Under the pieces are notes generated by a model. It did not search any database. It had not been told where the DNA came from and was given only the letters and a program-made list of their open reading frames with translations. Shown piece by piece: positions 35,241 to 43,610 of a DNA stretch of 64,000 nucleotides. Origin of the DNA: Candidatus Latescibacterota bacterium. Its GTDB lineage: Bacteria > JAAXHH01. Made by a program: the position numbers and the translations under genes. The DNA lies in the NCBI GenBank assembly GCA_022823465.1, contig JAJEHX010000038.1:39493-103492 (forward strand). Reading direction: 5' to 3'. How positions within the stretch are numbered: the stretch's first letter is position 1; each line of letters begins with the position of its first letter.

Positions 35241-37922
35241 ATGACACAGGATTCCTCCCGCTCGGAGTATGAAATTGACCTGGACCGCGTAGAGTCACTG
35301 GAATGGCTCGAATCGCTGGATTACGTGCTCCAGCATTCCGGTCCGGGCAGAGTGCGCCAGTTGATCGCCCAGCTCCAGGCCCATGCCCGCGGCAAGGGCG
35401 TCCGGCTCCCCTTCGCCGAGAACACGCCCTACATCAACACCATTCCACCCGAACAGCAGCCGCCCTATCCCGGGAGCCACGAGCTCGAGCACCGGATCCG
35501 CAACATCATCCGGTGGAACGCCATGGCCATGGTGGTCCGCGCCAACACGGCGGACAAGTCCCTCGGCGGCCACATCGCCACCTACGCCTCGGTCTGCAAC
35601 CTCTACGAGGTCGGCTTCAACCACTTCTTTCGGGGGCCGAGCGACGGCTATGACGGCGACCAGATCTTCTTCCAGCCCCACTCCTCGCCCGGTATCTACG
35701 CACGGGCCTATATCGAAGGGCGGTTCAACGAGCAGCACCTCGACAACTTCCGCCGCGAATTGCGGCCGGGCGGCGGGCTGTCCTCCTACCCCCATCCCTG
35801 GCTCATGCCCGATTTCTGGGTCTTCCCCACGGCATCCATGGGCTTGAGCGCTATCATGTCCATCTACCAGGCCCGGTTCAACCGGTACCTGGAAGACCGG
35901 GGACTCAAACAGGCCAACGGCCGCAAAGTCTGGGCGTTTCTCGGGGACGGGGAAACGGACGAGCCCGAAGCGCTAGGGGCCATCACGCTTGCCGCCCGCG
36001 AAAAGCTGGACAACCTGGTATTCGTGGTCAACTGCAACCTGCAGCGCCTGGACGGCCCGGTCCGGGGCAACGGCAAGATCATCCAGGAACTGGAGGCCGC
36101 CTTCCACGGTGCCGGATGGAACGTCGTCAAGGTGATCTGGGGGAGCGGATGGGACCCCCTGCTCGCCCAGGACGACGAAGGGCTGCTCGTGAAGCGCATG
36201 GGCGAGATCGTGGACGGACAATACCAGAAGTACACTGTTTCCGACGGCAAGTACCAGCGGGACCACTTTTTCGGCGTGCATCCCAGGCTCATGGAGATGT
36301 CCAAGCTGCTCACCGACGAGCACGTGCGGACCATCATGCGCGGCGGTCACGACCAGGAAAAGATCTATGCGGCGTACAAAGCCGCGGTGGAACACCCGGG
36401 CGCACCGACCGTCATCCTCGCCAAGACGATCAAGGGCTACGGCCTGGGCGAATGGGGCGAGGGCAAGAACACCGCCCACCAGCAGAAGATGATAGACGAG
36501 GACGGCCTGCGACACCTGCGCACCGAACTGGGCATCCCCCTTTCTGATGACGAGGTCCGCGAAGCGCCGTATTTCAGGCCGTCGGCGGACAGCGCCGAAA
36601 TGGAGTACATCCGGGAACGCCGGGAGAGCCTCGGCGGCTACATCCCCAGGCGTAACGTCGTGAACCCCGGCCTGCCCGCGGCTCCGCCCGACGAGGTATT
36701 CGACGAGTTCAGAGAAGGGACAGACGGCCGAGAAGTCTCGACGACCATGGTGTTCACCCGGATGCTCTCGCGTCTGCTGCGCGAACCCGAGATCGGCAGG
36801 CTGATCGTCCCCATCGTGCCCGACGAGGCCCGTACTTTCGGCATGGAAGCCCTCTTCCGCCAGTGCGGGATCTACTCCCACGCCGGCCAGCTTTACGAAC
36901 CGGTGGACATCGATACCCTGCTCTACTACAAGGAAGCGCAGGACGGCCAGATCCTCGAGGAAGGTATCACGGAGGCGGGTTCCCTGTCCTCCTTCGTGGC
37001 CGCCGGCACGGCCTACTCGACCCACGGCGTCAATACGATCCCCTTCTTCATCTTCTATTCCATGTTCGGCCTGCAGCGCGTCGGCGACCTGATCTGGGCC
37101 GCCGCGGAAATGCGTACGCGGGGATTCCTGCTGGGCGGTACGGCGGGCCGGACGACGCTGAACGGCGAGGGCCTGCAGCACCAGGACGGCCAGAGCCACC
37201 TGCTGGCCGATCCGGTACCCAACCTGCGGACCTACGATCCGGCCTACGCCTACGAACTGGCGACCATCATCAAGGACGGCATCCGGCGGATGTACGTGGA
37301 CCAGGAGGACCTGTTCTATTACATCACCGTGCAGAATGAGAACTATGCCATGCCGTCCATGCCGGAGGGGGTGGAAGAAGGCATCCTGAAGGGCATGTAC
37401 CGTTTGCGTTCGCTCAACGGGGGCGCGGCGAAGGCCCACCTCTTCGGAAGCGGCTCCATCATCAATGAATCACTGAAGGCCCAGGAGATGCTGGCCGAAG
37501 ACTTCGGGGTCGAGGCGGACGTGTGGAGCGTGACGAGCTACAAACAGCTGCGGCGCGACGCCATGGATGCCGAGCGCTGGAACCTGCTGCACCCGTCGGA
37601 AGCGCCCCGGGCGCCGTATATCGCACAATGTCTGGAGGATACGGAAGGGGTGTACGTCATGGCCTCCGACTACGTCAGGACGCTGCCGGACTCCATCGCG
37701 CGCTGGGTGCCGGGCCCCGTGGTCTCGCTGGGGACGGACGGGTTCGGACGGAGCGACAGCCGGCCGGCGCTGCGGAACTTCTTCGAAATGGACGCCCGCT
37801 TCATCACCCTTGGCACCCTCAATGCCCTCGCTCGGAAAGGGAACCTCTCCCCCGACGTGCCTGAGCGGGCCATGCGCAAGCTGGAAATCGATCCCGAGAA
37901 GGCCAACCCCCTGGACGCGTGA
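35241..37922 (+). CDS. aceE: Pyruvate dehydrogenase E1 component, homodimeric type
   Basis: An 893-residue AceE. The ATG at 35241 (MTQDSSRSEYEIDLDRVESL) is preferred over an upstream ATG at 35136, whose extra residues do not match the family. FLGDGETDEPEALGAITLAA near residue 233 and VVNCNLQRLDGPVRGNGKII near 256 form the thiamine-diphosphate site. The C-terminal transketolase-like domain runs to WVPGPVVSLGTDGFGRSDSR. It decarboxylates pyruvate and acetylates the lipoyl domain of E2. No E2 or E3 gene is in this window. Homodimeric AceE is mainly proteobacterial, so its presence here is a taxonomic hint or a transfer. Confidence 0.96.
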   Translation: MTQDSSRSEYEIDLDRVESLEWLESLDYVLQHSGPGRVRQLIAQLQAHARGKGVRLPFAENTPYINTIPPEQQPPYPGSHELEHRIRNIIRWNAMAMVVRANTADKSLGGHIATYASVCNLYEVGFNHFFRGPSDGYDGDQIFFQPHSSPGIYARAYIEGRFNEQHLDNFRRELRPGGGLSSYPHPWLMPDFWVFPTASMGLSAIMSIYQARFNRYLEDRGLKQANGRKVWAFLGDGETDEPEALGAITLAAREKLDNLVFVVNCNLQRLDGPVRGNGKIIQELEAAFHGAGWNVVKVIWGSGWDPLLAQDDEGLLVKRMGEIVDGQYQKYTVSDGKYQRDHFFGVHPRLMEMSKLLTDEHVRTIMRGGHDQEKIYAAYKAAVEHPGAPTVILAKTIKGYGLGEWGEGKNTAHQQKMIDEDGLRHLRTELGIPLSDDEVREAPYFRPSADSAEMEYIRERRESLGGYIPRRNVVNPGLPAAPPDEVFDEFREGTDGREVSTTMVFTRMLSRLLREPEIGRLIVPIVPDEARTFGMEALFRQCGIYSHAGQLYEPVDIDTLLYYKEAQDGQILEEGITEAGSLSSFVAAGTAYSTHGVNTIPFFIFYSMFGLQRVGDLIWAAAEMRTRGFLLGGTAGRTTLNGEGLQHQDGQSHLLADPVPNLRTYDPAYAYELATIIKDGIRRMYVDQEDLFYYITVQNENYAMPSMPEGVEEGILKGMYRLRSLNGGAAKAHLFGSGSIINESLKAQEMLAEDFGVEADVWSVTSYKQLRRDAMDAERWNLLHPSEAPRAPYIAQCLEDTEGVYVMASDYVRTLPDSIARWVPGPVVSLGTDGFGRSDSRPALRNFFEMDARFITLGTLNALARKGNLSPDVPERAMRKLEIDPEKANPLDA

Positions 37923-37986
37923 CACACGTGACGCGCGTCTCACCGGCGCTCCCCTTCCGCGTCTCGAGTCCCACGATCTTACTGAA

Positions 37987-38022
37987 TCAGGCGTACAACG
38001 CCTTGTTGAAGGCGCGGCGATA
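37987..38022 (-). repeat. Duplicated 3' end of the thioredoxin gene
   Basis: These 36 bases match the last 36 bases of the thioredoxin gene (38061-38096) at 32 of 36 positions, including the stop codon, with an offset of 74 bp. The copy reads YRRAFNKALYA-stop on the minus strand, against YRRAFSNALYV-stop in the gene. Confidence 0.85.
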
Positions 38023-38060
38023 GATCCTTGGCTTGCCGTGTGTCGATTGCGGTGCGCGGA

Positions 38061-38876
38061 TCAGACGTACAACGCGTTACTGAAGGCGCGGCGATACTGG
38101 CGTGTCGTCGGGTGGCTCTCGCCGAGCATGCCGAAGATAGCCACGCAACTCCGCCGGGCGCCGTCGTCGTCGTAGGCCCGGTTCTTTTCAAGCACCTCAA
38201 TGAAACGCTGCAGGGCAAGATCATATGCGCCCGACCTGAGATGCTCGATCGCCTGGACATAGACCGGCTTGATCGGATCTTCCTCGAGACTTTCCGGCGC
38301 GCCGAGGTAAAGGAACAGGCCCGCGATGGTCCGCAGGACTTCCGCCGAGTCATGATATTCCGTACCCGGTTCGATCGGCTTCAACAGGTCCAGGCTCCGG
38401 CCGGGATCCTCGTCCAGGTATGTGCGCGCCAGGCAGACCGCCGCCTGCTCGTTGTCCGGCTCGGCGGCGAGCACGGTTTCTAGCGATGTCCGGGCCGCGC
38501 CGGTCTGGCCTGCCTCGAAGAGTCGCAGCGCTTCTGCCATCTGTGCCGCCATGGGACTCGGCAGAGCCTTTTTGAGCCACTGCTCGATCATAGGTTCCGG
38601 CAGCGCCCCAGTGAACTCGTCCCTCACCTCGCCGTCGACGAACATCTTGACGTTGGGAATGCCCTGTATCCCATACTGGCGGGCGATATCCTGGTGTACT
38701 TCCGTGTTCACCTTCACGAGTTTCCACCGATCCCGGTGGCGCTCGGCGAGGGACTCGATCACGGGGCCCAGCATCTTGCAGGGCCCGCACCATTCCGCCC
38801 AGAAATCGACCAGCACGGGGACCGTGTGGCTTCTTTTCACTACCTCTTCATTGAAGTCCGAAACCTCGTAGTTCAT
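38061..38876 (-). CDS. Thioredoxin-TPR protein (YbbN/CnoX-like)
   Basis: A 271-residue protein. Residues 1-110 form a thioredoxin fold with WAEWCGPCKM (Cys30, Cys33) and GIQGIPNVKMF carrying the cis-Pro. Residues ~115-271 form TPR-like helices (EALRLFEAGQTGAARTSLE, EHLRSGAYDLALQRFIEVLE). This is the layout of YbbN/CnoX, a redox co-chaperone. Unlike E. coli YbbN, which has lost activity, the CGPC site is intact. GAGGAAAGG lies before the ATG. Its last 12 codons are duplicated downstream. Confidence 0.93.
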   Translation of the reverse strand: MNYEVSDFNEEVVKRSHTVPVLVDFWAEWCGPCKMLGPVIESLAERHRDRWKLVKVNTEVHQDIARQYGIQGIPNVKMFVDGEVRDEFTGALPEPMIEQWLKKALPSPMAAQMAEALRLFEAGQTGAARTSLETVLAAEPDNEQAAVCLARTYLDEDPGRSLDLLKPIEPGTEYHDSAEVLRTIAGLFLYLGAPESLEEDPIKPVYVQAIEHLRSGAYDLALQRFIEVLEKNRAYDDDGARRSCVAIFGMLGESHPTTRQYRRAFSNALYV

Positions 38877-38980
38877 CGCCTTTCCTCACCGGTTTGCGGC
38901 ACGCGCGGTGACAAGCCGTTAGTTGACATATCTGTTGGCCGGGGTTATCTTTCGATGCGGTTTATCCGGGTGAACAGGCT

Positions 38981-39676
38981 TCATCCGTCGTCCCCAAAGA
39001 GCCTGCGATGGGTGTCGATCACGATGTCGGCCATGTTCTCCCACGACGTGCGGGACGTATTGAACACCACGTGGTAGAGGGTCGCGTCCGCCCAGTCGCA
39101 TTGGTAGTTGTGCTGCAGGTAAAGCGCACGCTGGCGGTCCTTTTCCTTGATGAGCTCGGCGGCCCGGTCCCGCGAGAGGTTCATTTCGTCCATGATCACG
39201 TCGACCCGGTAATCGAAGGGCGCGATGAACCGGGTGTGAAAGACGGTCCTGCTGTCTGAAAGGATGCACTGGCTGCCGCGCCCGACGATGATCACGTTCT
39301 TTCTGCCGGCCAGCGAACGGATGGTGTCCTGAAGGATCTGGAGATACTCTCCCCGGTCCAGAAAGGTGTTTTTGAGGGAGGTGGGATCCTTCGTCCCTTC
39401 GTCGTCGCCCGGCACATAGGGCCAGATGAGGGGCGGGTATTCCGGGGACAGGGAGTAGACGGTCGAAGGAGTGAACAGCTCGCCGAGGAATCGCCTTATG
39501 GCTGATTCGCCCACTTCGTCCAACTGTTCGACGACATCTTCCGAAACGCCGGCGGCATGGGCGATTTCGGCGATGAGTTCCTTGTCCACGCAATCATAGC
39601 CGAGGCGGTCCGCGATGATCTTCGCGATATCCTTCCCGCCGCTGCCGTATTCTCTGGCAACCGTTATGATGCTCAT
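38981..39676 (-). CDS. Cytidylate kinase-like family protein
   Basis: A 231-residue P-loop NTPase of the cytidylate kinase-like group (AAA_26 type). The N-terminus SIITVAREYGSGGKDIAKII holds an unusual P-loop at residues ~8-16. VIIVGRGSQCIL near residue 113 and FHTRFIAPFDYRVDVIM follow the family pattern. AAGGAG sits 8 nt before the ATG. Members phosphorylate nucleotides or related small molecules; the true cmk is usually different and shorter, so I do not assign it. Confidence 0.88.
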   Translation of the reverse strand: MSIITVAREYGSGGKDIAKIIADRLGYDCVDKELIAEIAHAAGVSEDVVEQLDEVGESAIRRFLGELFTPSTVYSLSPEYPPLIWPYVPGDDEGTKDPTSLKNTFLDRGEYLQILQDTIRSLAGRKNVIIVGRGSQCILSDSRTVFHTRFIAPFDYRVDVIMDEMNLSRDRAAELIKEKDRQRALYLQHNYQCDWADATLYHVVFNTSRTSWENMADIVIDTHRRLFGDDG

Positions 39677-39740
39677 GATGGACTCCTTAGTTGCGTGCAG
39701 CTGTCAAAGGAGACGAGAAACCGATTGAAGGCGCCTCGCC

Positions 39741-40562
39741 ATGCCCCGTCATGAACTGCTGAGCGAGACCACGGACTTCCTGATTACGCGGGGGTTTTCA
39801 ACCGCCCGGTTCGGCTTGATCCTGGGCACCGGGTTCGGGGCGTGCGCACAGGCTGTCGAACAGAAATCTGTTGTACCTTATCGTTTCATCCCCCATTTTC
39901 CGTCGTCGACCGTCAAAGGCCACGAGGGCAACCTGATCTACGGCGGCCGGGACGAAGCATCCGTGATCGTGATGCAAGGCCGGGTCCACCTCTACGAAGG
40001 ATATGACATCCGGCAAATCGCTTATCCGCTCGAGGTGATGCGCAGGTTCGGCGTCGAAGTGCTGATCGTTACCAACGCCGCGGGCGGACTGAATCCCCGA
40101 TTCGAGACGGGAGACCTCATGGCCACACGGCATCATATCCATCCCATCGGCCTAAAACTGATGGGAGACCTGGCTGCGGGCACGGACGGCGACCCCTGTT
40201 ACGATGACGCTTTGAGGGAGTCGTTCCTACAGATAAGTATACAAGAAAACAAGCCTGTTCAACAGGGAATTCTGGCGTGGATGCCCGGCCCGTCCTTCGA
40301 GACCCGCGCCGAAATCTCCTTGCTGAAATCACTGGGAGCGGACGCGGTGACCATGTCTACCGTTCCCGAAGTGCTGGCCGGCCGCCGTCTCGGCATGCGG
40401 ACCGCCGCCTTGTCGTGCATATCCAATGTCTGGACCGGTCGAAAAGAGGAAACCGTCGATACGGAAGACGTGGTGTCGACGGTCGAGTCTTCGGCCGGGC
40501 GTTGCTCCGATCTGCTGGTCCGCCTGATCCGCCTGGTTCACCAGGGAAACGCCTGTACGTAG
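39741..40562 (+). CDS. Purine nucleoside phosphorylase (trimeric)
   Basis: A 273-residue PNP. GLILGTGFGACAQAVE (near 28), the phosphate-site FPSSTVKGHEGNL (near 53) and RVHLYEGYD (near 86) fit the low-molecular-mass trimeric class. TNAAGGLNP is near residue 113, and SFETRAEI with ALSCISNVWTG completes the base site. It cleaves purine nucleosides to base and ribose 1-phosphate for salvage. It is divergent from the cytidylate kinase-like gene and is followed 34 bp later by accD. Confidence 0.94.
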   Translation: MPRHELLSETTDFLITRGFSTARFGLILGTGFGACAQAVEQKSVVPYRFIPHFPSSTVKGHEGNLIYGGRDEASVIVMQGRVHLYEGYDIRQIAYPLEVMRRFGVEVLIVTNAAGGLNPRFETGDLMATRHHIHPIGLKLMGDLAAGTDGDPCYDDALRESFLQISIQENKPVQQGILAWMPGPSFETRAEISLLKSLGADAVTMSTVPEVLAGRRLGMRTAALSCISNVWTGRKEETVDTEDVVSTVESSAGRCSDLLVRLIRLVHQGNACT

Positions 40563-40596
40563 ACCACTACCGGATTTAAAAGGTAAGCGAGAAAAC

Positions 40597-41472
40597 ATGG
40601 CCTGGTTTGAAAGAAGACAGCGGGGACTGAATCCCCAGAAGCGCAAGGAAATCCCGAAGGGGCTGTGGGTAAAGTGCGACAAGTGCGACGCCATGCTCTA
40701 CAAGGCGGAACTCGAACGGGACTTCAATATGTGCACGCAGTGCGGGTTTCATTTCAAGATCGGCCACCAGGGGTATATCTCCCTGATCATGGATCCCGAC
40801 ACCTTCAGCGAAACCGATACCGACTTGCGCACCGTCGACCCGCTCCAGTTCAAGGAGAAGGAAAACTACCCTGACTACATGAAGCGGTACCAGAAGCGAA
40901 CGGGCATGCAGGAGGCCGTGGTGTCGGGTACCGGCCGTATCGACGGCCGGCTGGTTTCCCTGTCCCTCCACGACGGTTCTTTTCTGGCCGGCAGCATGGG
41001 TTCCGTGGTCGGCGAGAAGGTAACCCGGTCCATCAGGCGGTCCCTCGACCTGAAAGTACCTCTGCTGGTGGTCGCCACCTCGGGGGGGGCGCGCATGCAG
41101 GAGGGTATCCTCTCCCTCATGCAGATGGCGAAGACTTCACTGTGGCTGAATCGCCTGTCGGAGGAGAAGATCCCCTTCATCGTCCTGATTACGAATCCGA
41201 CCATGGCCGGCGTAATGGCGAGTTACGCTTCGCTGGGAGACTTTACCCTGGCCGAGCCGGGCGCCATGATGGGTTTCGCCGGCGGAAGAGTGATCGAGCA
41301 GACCATCGGATCGAGTCTGCCGGAGGGATTCCAGACCGCGGAGTTTTTCCTGACCAAGGGTTTCGTGGACCAGGTCGTGCCCAGGACCAGGCTGCGGGAA
41401 ACCCTGATCACGATCCTGAGTTATTTCCCCGACCGGGAGAAGAAGCAAGAGGCGGAATCGGAAGCGTTATGA
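40597..41472 (+). CDS. accD: Acetyl-CoA carboxylase carboxyltransferase subunit beta
   Basis: A 291-residue AccD. The N-terminal zinc ribbon CDKC...CTQC uses Cys27, Cys30, Cys46 and Cys49. The crotonase-like core has TSGGARMQEGILSLMQMAK near residue 162 and the carboxybiotin/acyl-CoA region EPGAMMGFAGGRVIEQTI near 220. It transfers the carboxyl group to acetyl-CoA in fatty acid synthesis. accA is not in this window, so the subunits are encoded separately. It converges with purF. Confidence 0.97.
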   Translation: MAWFERRQRGLNPQKRKEIPKGLWVKCDKCDAMLYKAELERDFNMCTQCGFHFKIGHQGYISLIMDPDTFSETDTDLRTVDPLQFKEKENYPDYMKRYQKRTGMQEAVVSGTGRIDGRLVSLSLHDGSFLAGSMGSVVGEKVTRSIRRSLDLKVPLLVVATSGGARMQEGILSLMQMAKTSLWLNRLSEEKIPFIVLITNPTMAGVMASYASLGDFTLAEPGAMMGFAGGRVIEQTIGSSLPEGFQTAEFFLTKGFVDQVVPRTRLRETLITILSYFPDREKKQEAESEAL

Positions 41473-41523
41473 TGCGACTGGCGCGCGTAGGATTGGCACC
41501 GTAAAGCGCCGGCACCGCGGCCC

Positions 41524-42933
41524 TCACGATTCCAGCATGAGCTTGTTGAGTGAATCCTCCGGGACCACGGGGTAGTCTCCGCTGAAGCAGGCCGTACAGT
41601 AACCCGCGCCGGATTTTCCGTATTCCTTCGCGATCTTCACCATGCCTTCGATGGACAGGTAGCCCAGGCTGTCCGCCCCCAGGTAATTGCGGATCTCTTC
41701 CACCTGGGTCTGCGAGGCGATGAGCTCGCCCCGGCTCTGCATGTCGATCCCGTAGTAGCAGGGGTGGCGGATGGGGGGACTGCTGATCCGCACGTGCACC
41801 TCGGAAGCGCCCGCACCGCGGATGAGCCTGACCAATTGATTCAGGGTCGTACCCCGCACGATGGAATCGTCCACGAGGACCACGCGCCGGTTCCGCAGCA
41901 CGCCCTGGACCGGGTTGTACTTCAGCCTCACCGTGAATTCGCGCATCGACTGGTCCGGGTCTATGAAGGACCGCCCCACGTAGTGGTTCCTGATGAGGCC
42001 GATCTCGAACCGGATTCCCGAGTGCTCGGAGTAACCCAGCGCGGCGGTCGTGGCCGAATCCGGCACGGCGATGACGATATCGGCGTCCACGGGGTGTTCC
42101 TCCGCCAGTCGACGGCCGAACCGCCGGCGGAACTTGTCGCTGTTTTCCCCGAAGACTTTGCTGTCGGGCCTGGCGAAATAGATGTACTCGAAGATGCAGG
42201 CGGCGGGTTCCGCGTTTTCGAAGGGGAAATAGGACTGAATGCCGTTTTCGTCGATGACGACCATTTCCCCCGGTTTCACTTCCCTGATGTACTCCGCGTT
42301 CATGATGTCGAAGGCGCAGGTTTCCGAAGCGAGCACGTGGGCGTCCCCGATGCGTCCCAGGCACAGGGGCCGGAAACCGCGGGGGTCCCTGACGCCGACC
42401 AGTTGCGTTTCGGACAGGAATACGATGGAATAGGCGCCTTCGACGTGGCGCAGGGCGTCCGAGATCATGCCGGGCAGATCGGATTCGTTCGATCGCGCGA
42501 TGAGATGGAGGACGATCTCGCTGTCGGAGGAGGTGCGGAAAATGGAGCCGGTCTCTTCCATCGACAGGCGAAGCGCGCCGGTGTTGGTGAGATTGCCGTT
42601 ATGGGCGGTGGCCAACTGTCCGCGCTTATAGTTGACCATGAAAGGCTGTGCGTTGTAGACGTTGGACGTGCCGGTGGTGGAGTACCGGTTGTGGCCGATG
42701 GCGATGTGGCCTTCGAGGTCGTTCACCCGTTCGCCGTGGTCGTAGGCTTCGCTGACCAGCCCCATGGCCCGGTGGGACTCGATGTGACTGCCGTCGGAGA
42801 CGGCCATGCCGGAGCTTTCCTGGCCGCGGTGCTGGAGGGCGTACAACCCCAGGAAGGTCAGCCTCGCGGCGGCGGGGTCGCCGTAGATGCCGAAGACACC
42901 GCACTCCTCGCGTATTTCGTCATCGCCCCACAT
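41524..42933 (-). CDS. purF: Amidophosphoribosyltransferase
   Basis: A 469-residue PurF of the Bacillus type. A 10-residue propeptide (MWGDDEIREE) precedes the catalytic Cys11 of CGVFGIYGD. The Fe-S cluster cysteines of that class are present in ACIFEYIYFARPDS, RHPCYYGID and YCTACFSGDYP. The PRPP loop VVLVDDSIVRGTT is near residue 355. It makes phosphoribosylamine from PRPP and glutamine, the first step of purine synthesis. The cluster suggests oxygen sensitivity and regulated turnover. It stands alone, without other pur genes. Confidence 0.97.
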   Translation of the reverse strand: MWGDDEIREECGVFGIYGDPAAARLTFLGLYALQHRGQESSGMAVSDGSHIESHRAMGLVSEAYDHGERVNDLEGHIAIGHNRYSTTGTSNVYNAQPFMVNYKRGQLATAHNGNLTNTGALRLSMEETGSIFRTSSDSEIVLHLIARSNESDLPGMISDALRHVEGAYSIVFLSETQLVGVRDPRGFRPLCLGRIGDAHVLASETCAFDIMNAEYIREVKPGEMVVIDENGIQSYFPFENAEPAACIFEYIYFARPDSKVFGENSDKFRRRFGRRLAEEHPVDADIVIAVPDSATTAALGYSEHSGIRFEIGLIRNHYVGRSFIDPDQSMREFTVRLKYNPVQGVLRNRRVVLVDDSIVRGTTLNQLVRLIRGAGASEVHVRISSPPIRHPCYYGIDMQSRGELIASQTQVEEIRNYLGADSLGYLSIEGMVKIAKEYGKSGAGYCTACFSGDYPVVPEDSLNKLMLES

Positions 42934-43046
42934 GGACTCGCCCCGGATATGTGATCAGGAAACCCACGGACATTATACGCGCCGGCTACCCGAATGTCCA
43001 CCGCAATTTTGCGGAATCGGCGGACTTTATACCAGGGCCATTTTCG

Positions 43047-43075
43047 TTGACACTCCGGACGGCCGAATCTACATT
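43047..43075 (+). promoter_or_regulatory. Sigma70-type promoter of ndk
   Basis: TTGACA (43047-43052) and TACATT (43070-43075) are separated by 17 nt. The -35 is perfect and the -10 matches four of six bases. They lie about 50 bp before the ndk start, in the divergent spacer with purF. Confidence 0.6.
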
Positions 43076-43128
43076 GCACGGGGTTGAAATTCATTGATTC
43101 AATACATATTCCAAAGGAGAATCAGTCT

Positions 43129-43590
43129 GTGGAACGAACGCTTGTTCTCATCAAGCCGGACGCCGTGCAGCGCGGTATGATCGGCCGCGTCACCGGCCGT
43201 TTCGAAAGCAAGGGGCTCAAGGTGGCGGGGCTCAAGTTGATGCAGCTGACCGACGGGATCCTGAACGAACACTACGGGCACCTGTCCGACAAGCCCTTTT
43301 TCCCGCGCATAAAGTCCTTCATGCAGGAAACGCCGGTGGTGGCCCTGTGCCTTGAAGGCGTCGATGCCGTGGACGTCGTGCGGGGCCTGTGCGGCGTGAC
43401 GAACGCGCGCCAGGCCGCGCCGGGTACGATCCGCGGCGATTTCGGCATGAGCGTGCAGTGCAACCTGGTGCACGCTTCCGACTCCCTGGAGACGGCGCGG
43501 GCGGAAGTGCCCCGTTTCTTTTCCGACGACGAACTGTTCACCTATGCGAAGGCGGAAGACGCCGTCGTCTACGCCAGCGACGAGCGGTAA
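43129..43590 (+). CDS. ndk: Nucleoside diphosphate kinase
   Basis: A 153-residue Ndk. GTG at 43129 is the start: AAAGGAGA precedes it and the product begins ERTLVLIKPDAVQRGMIG; an in-frame ATG at 43084 adds 15 residues unlike the family. The phosphate-accepting His is in NLVHASDS near residue 118, with GVTNARQAAPGTIRGDFG before it. It equilibrates NTP and NDP pools. The C-terminus is about 10 residues longer than in short Ndk proteins. recD2 follows 20 bp later. Confidence 0.96.
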   Translation: MERTLVLIKPDAVQRGMIGRVTGRFESKGLKVAGLKLMQLTDGILNEHYGHLSDKPFFPRIKSFMQETPVVALCLEGVDAVDVVRGLCGVTNARQAAPGTIRGDFGMSVQCNLVHASDSLETARAEVPRFFSDDELFTYAKAEDAVVYASDER

Positions 43591-43610
43591 GCGGCCTTCT
43601 CCGGCCAGGC

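Noticed and set aside
37915..37952. GACGCGTGAC/GTGACGCGCGTC near the aceE stop as another gene-end duplication.
   Set aside because: Only about 10 bases and partly palindromic, so not distinguishable from simple sequence.
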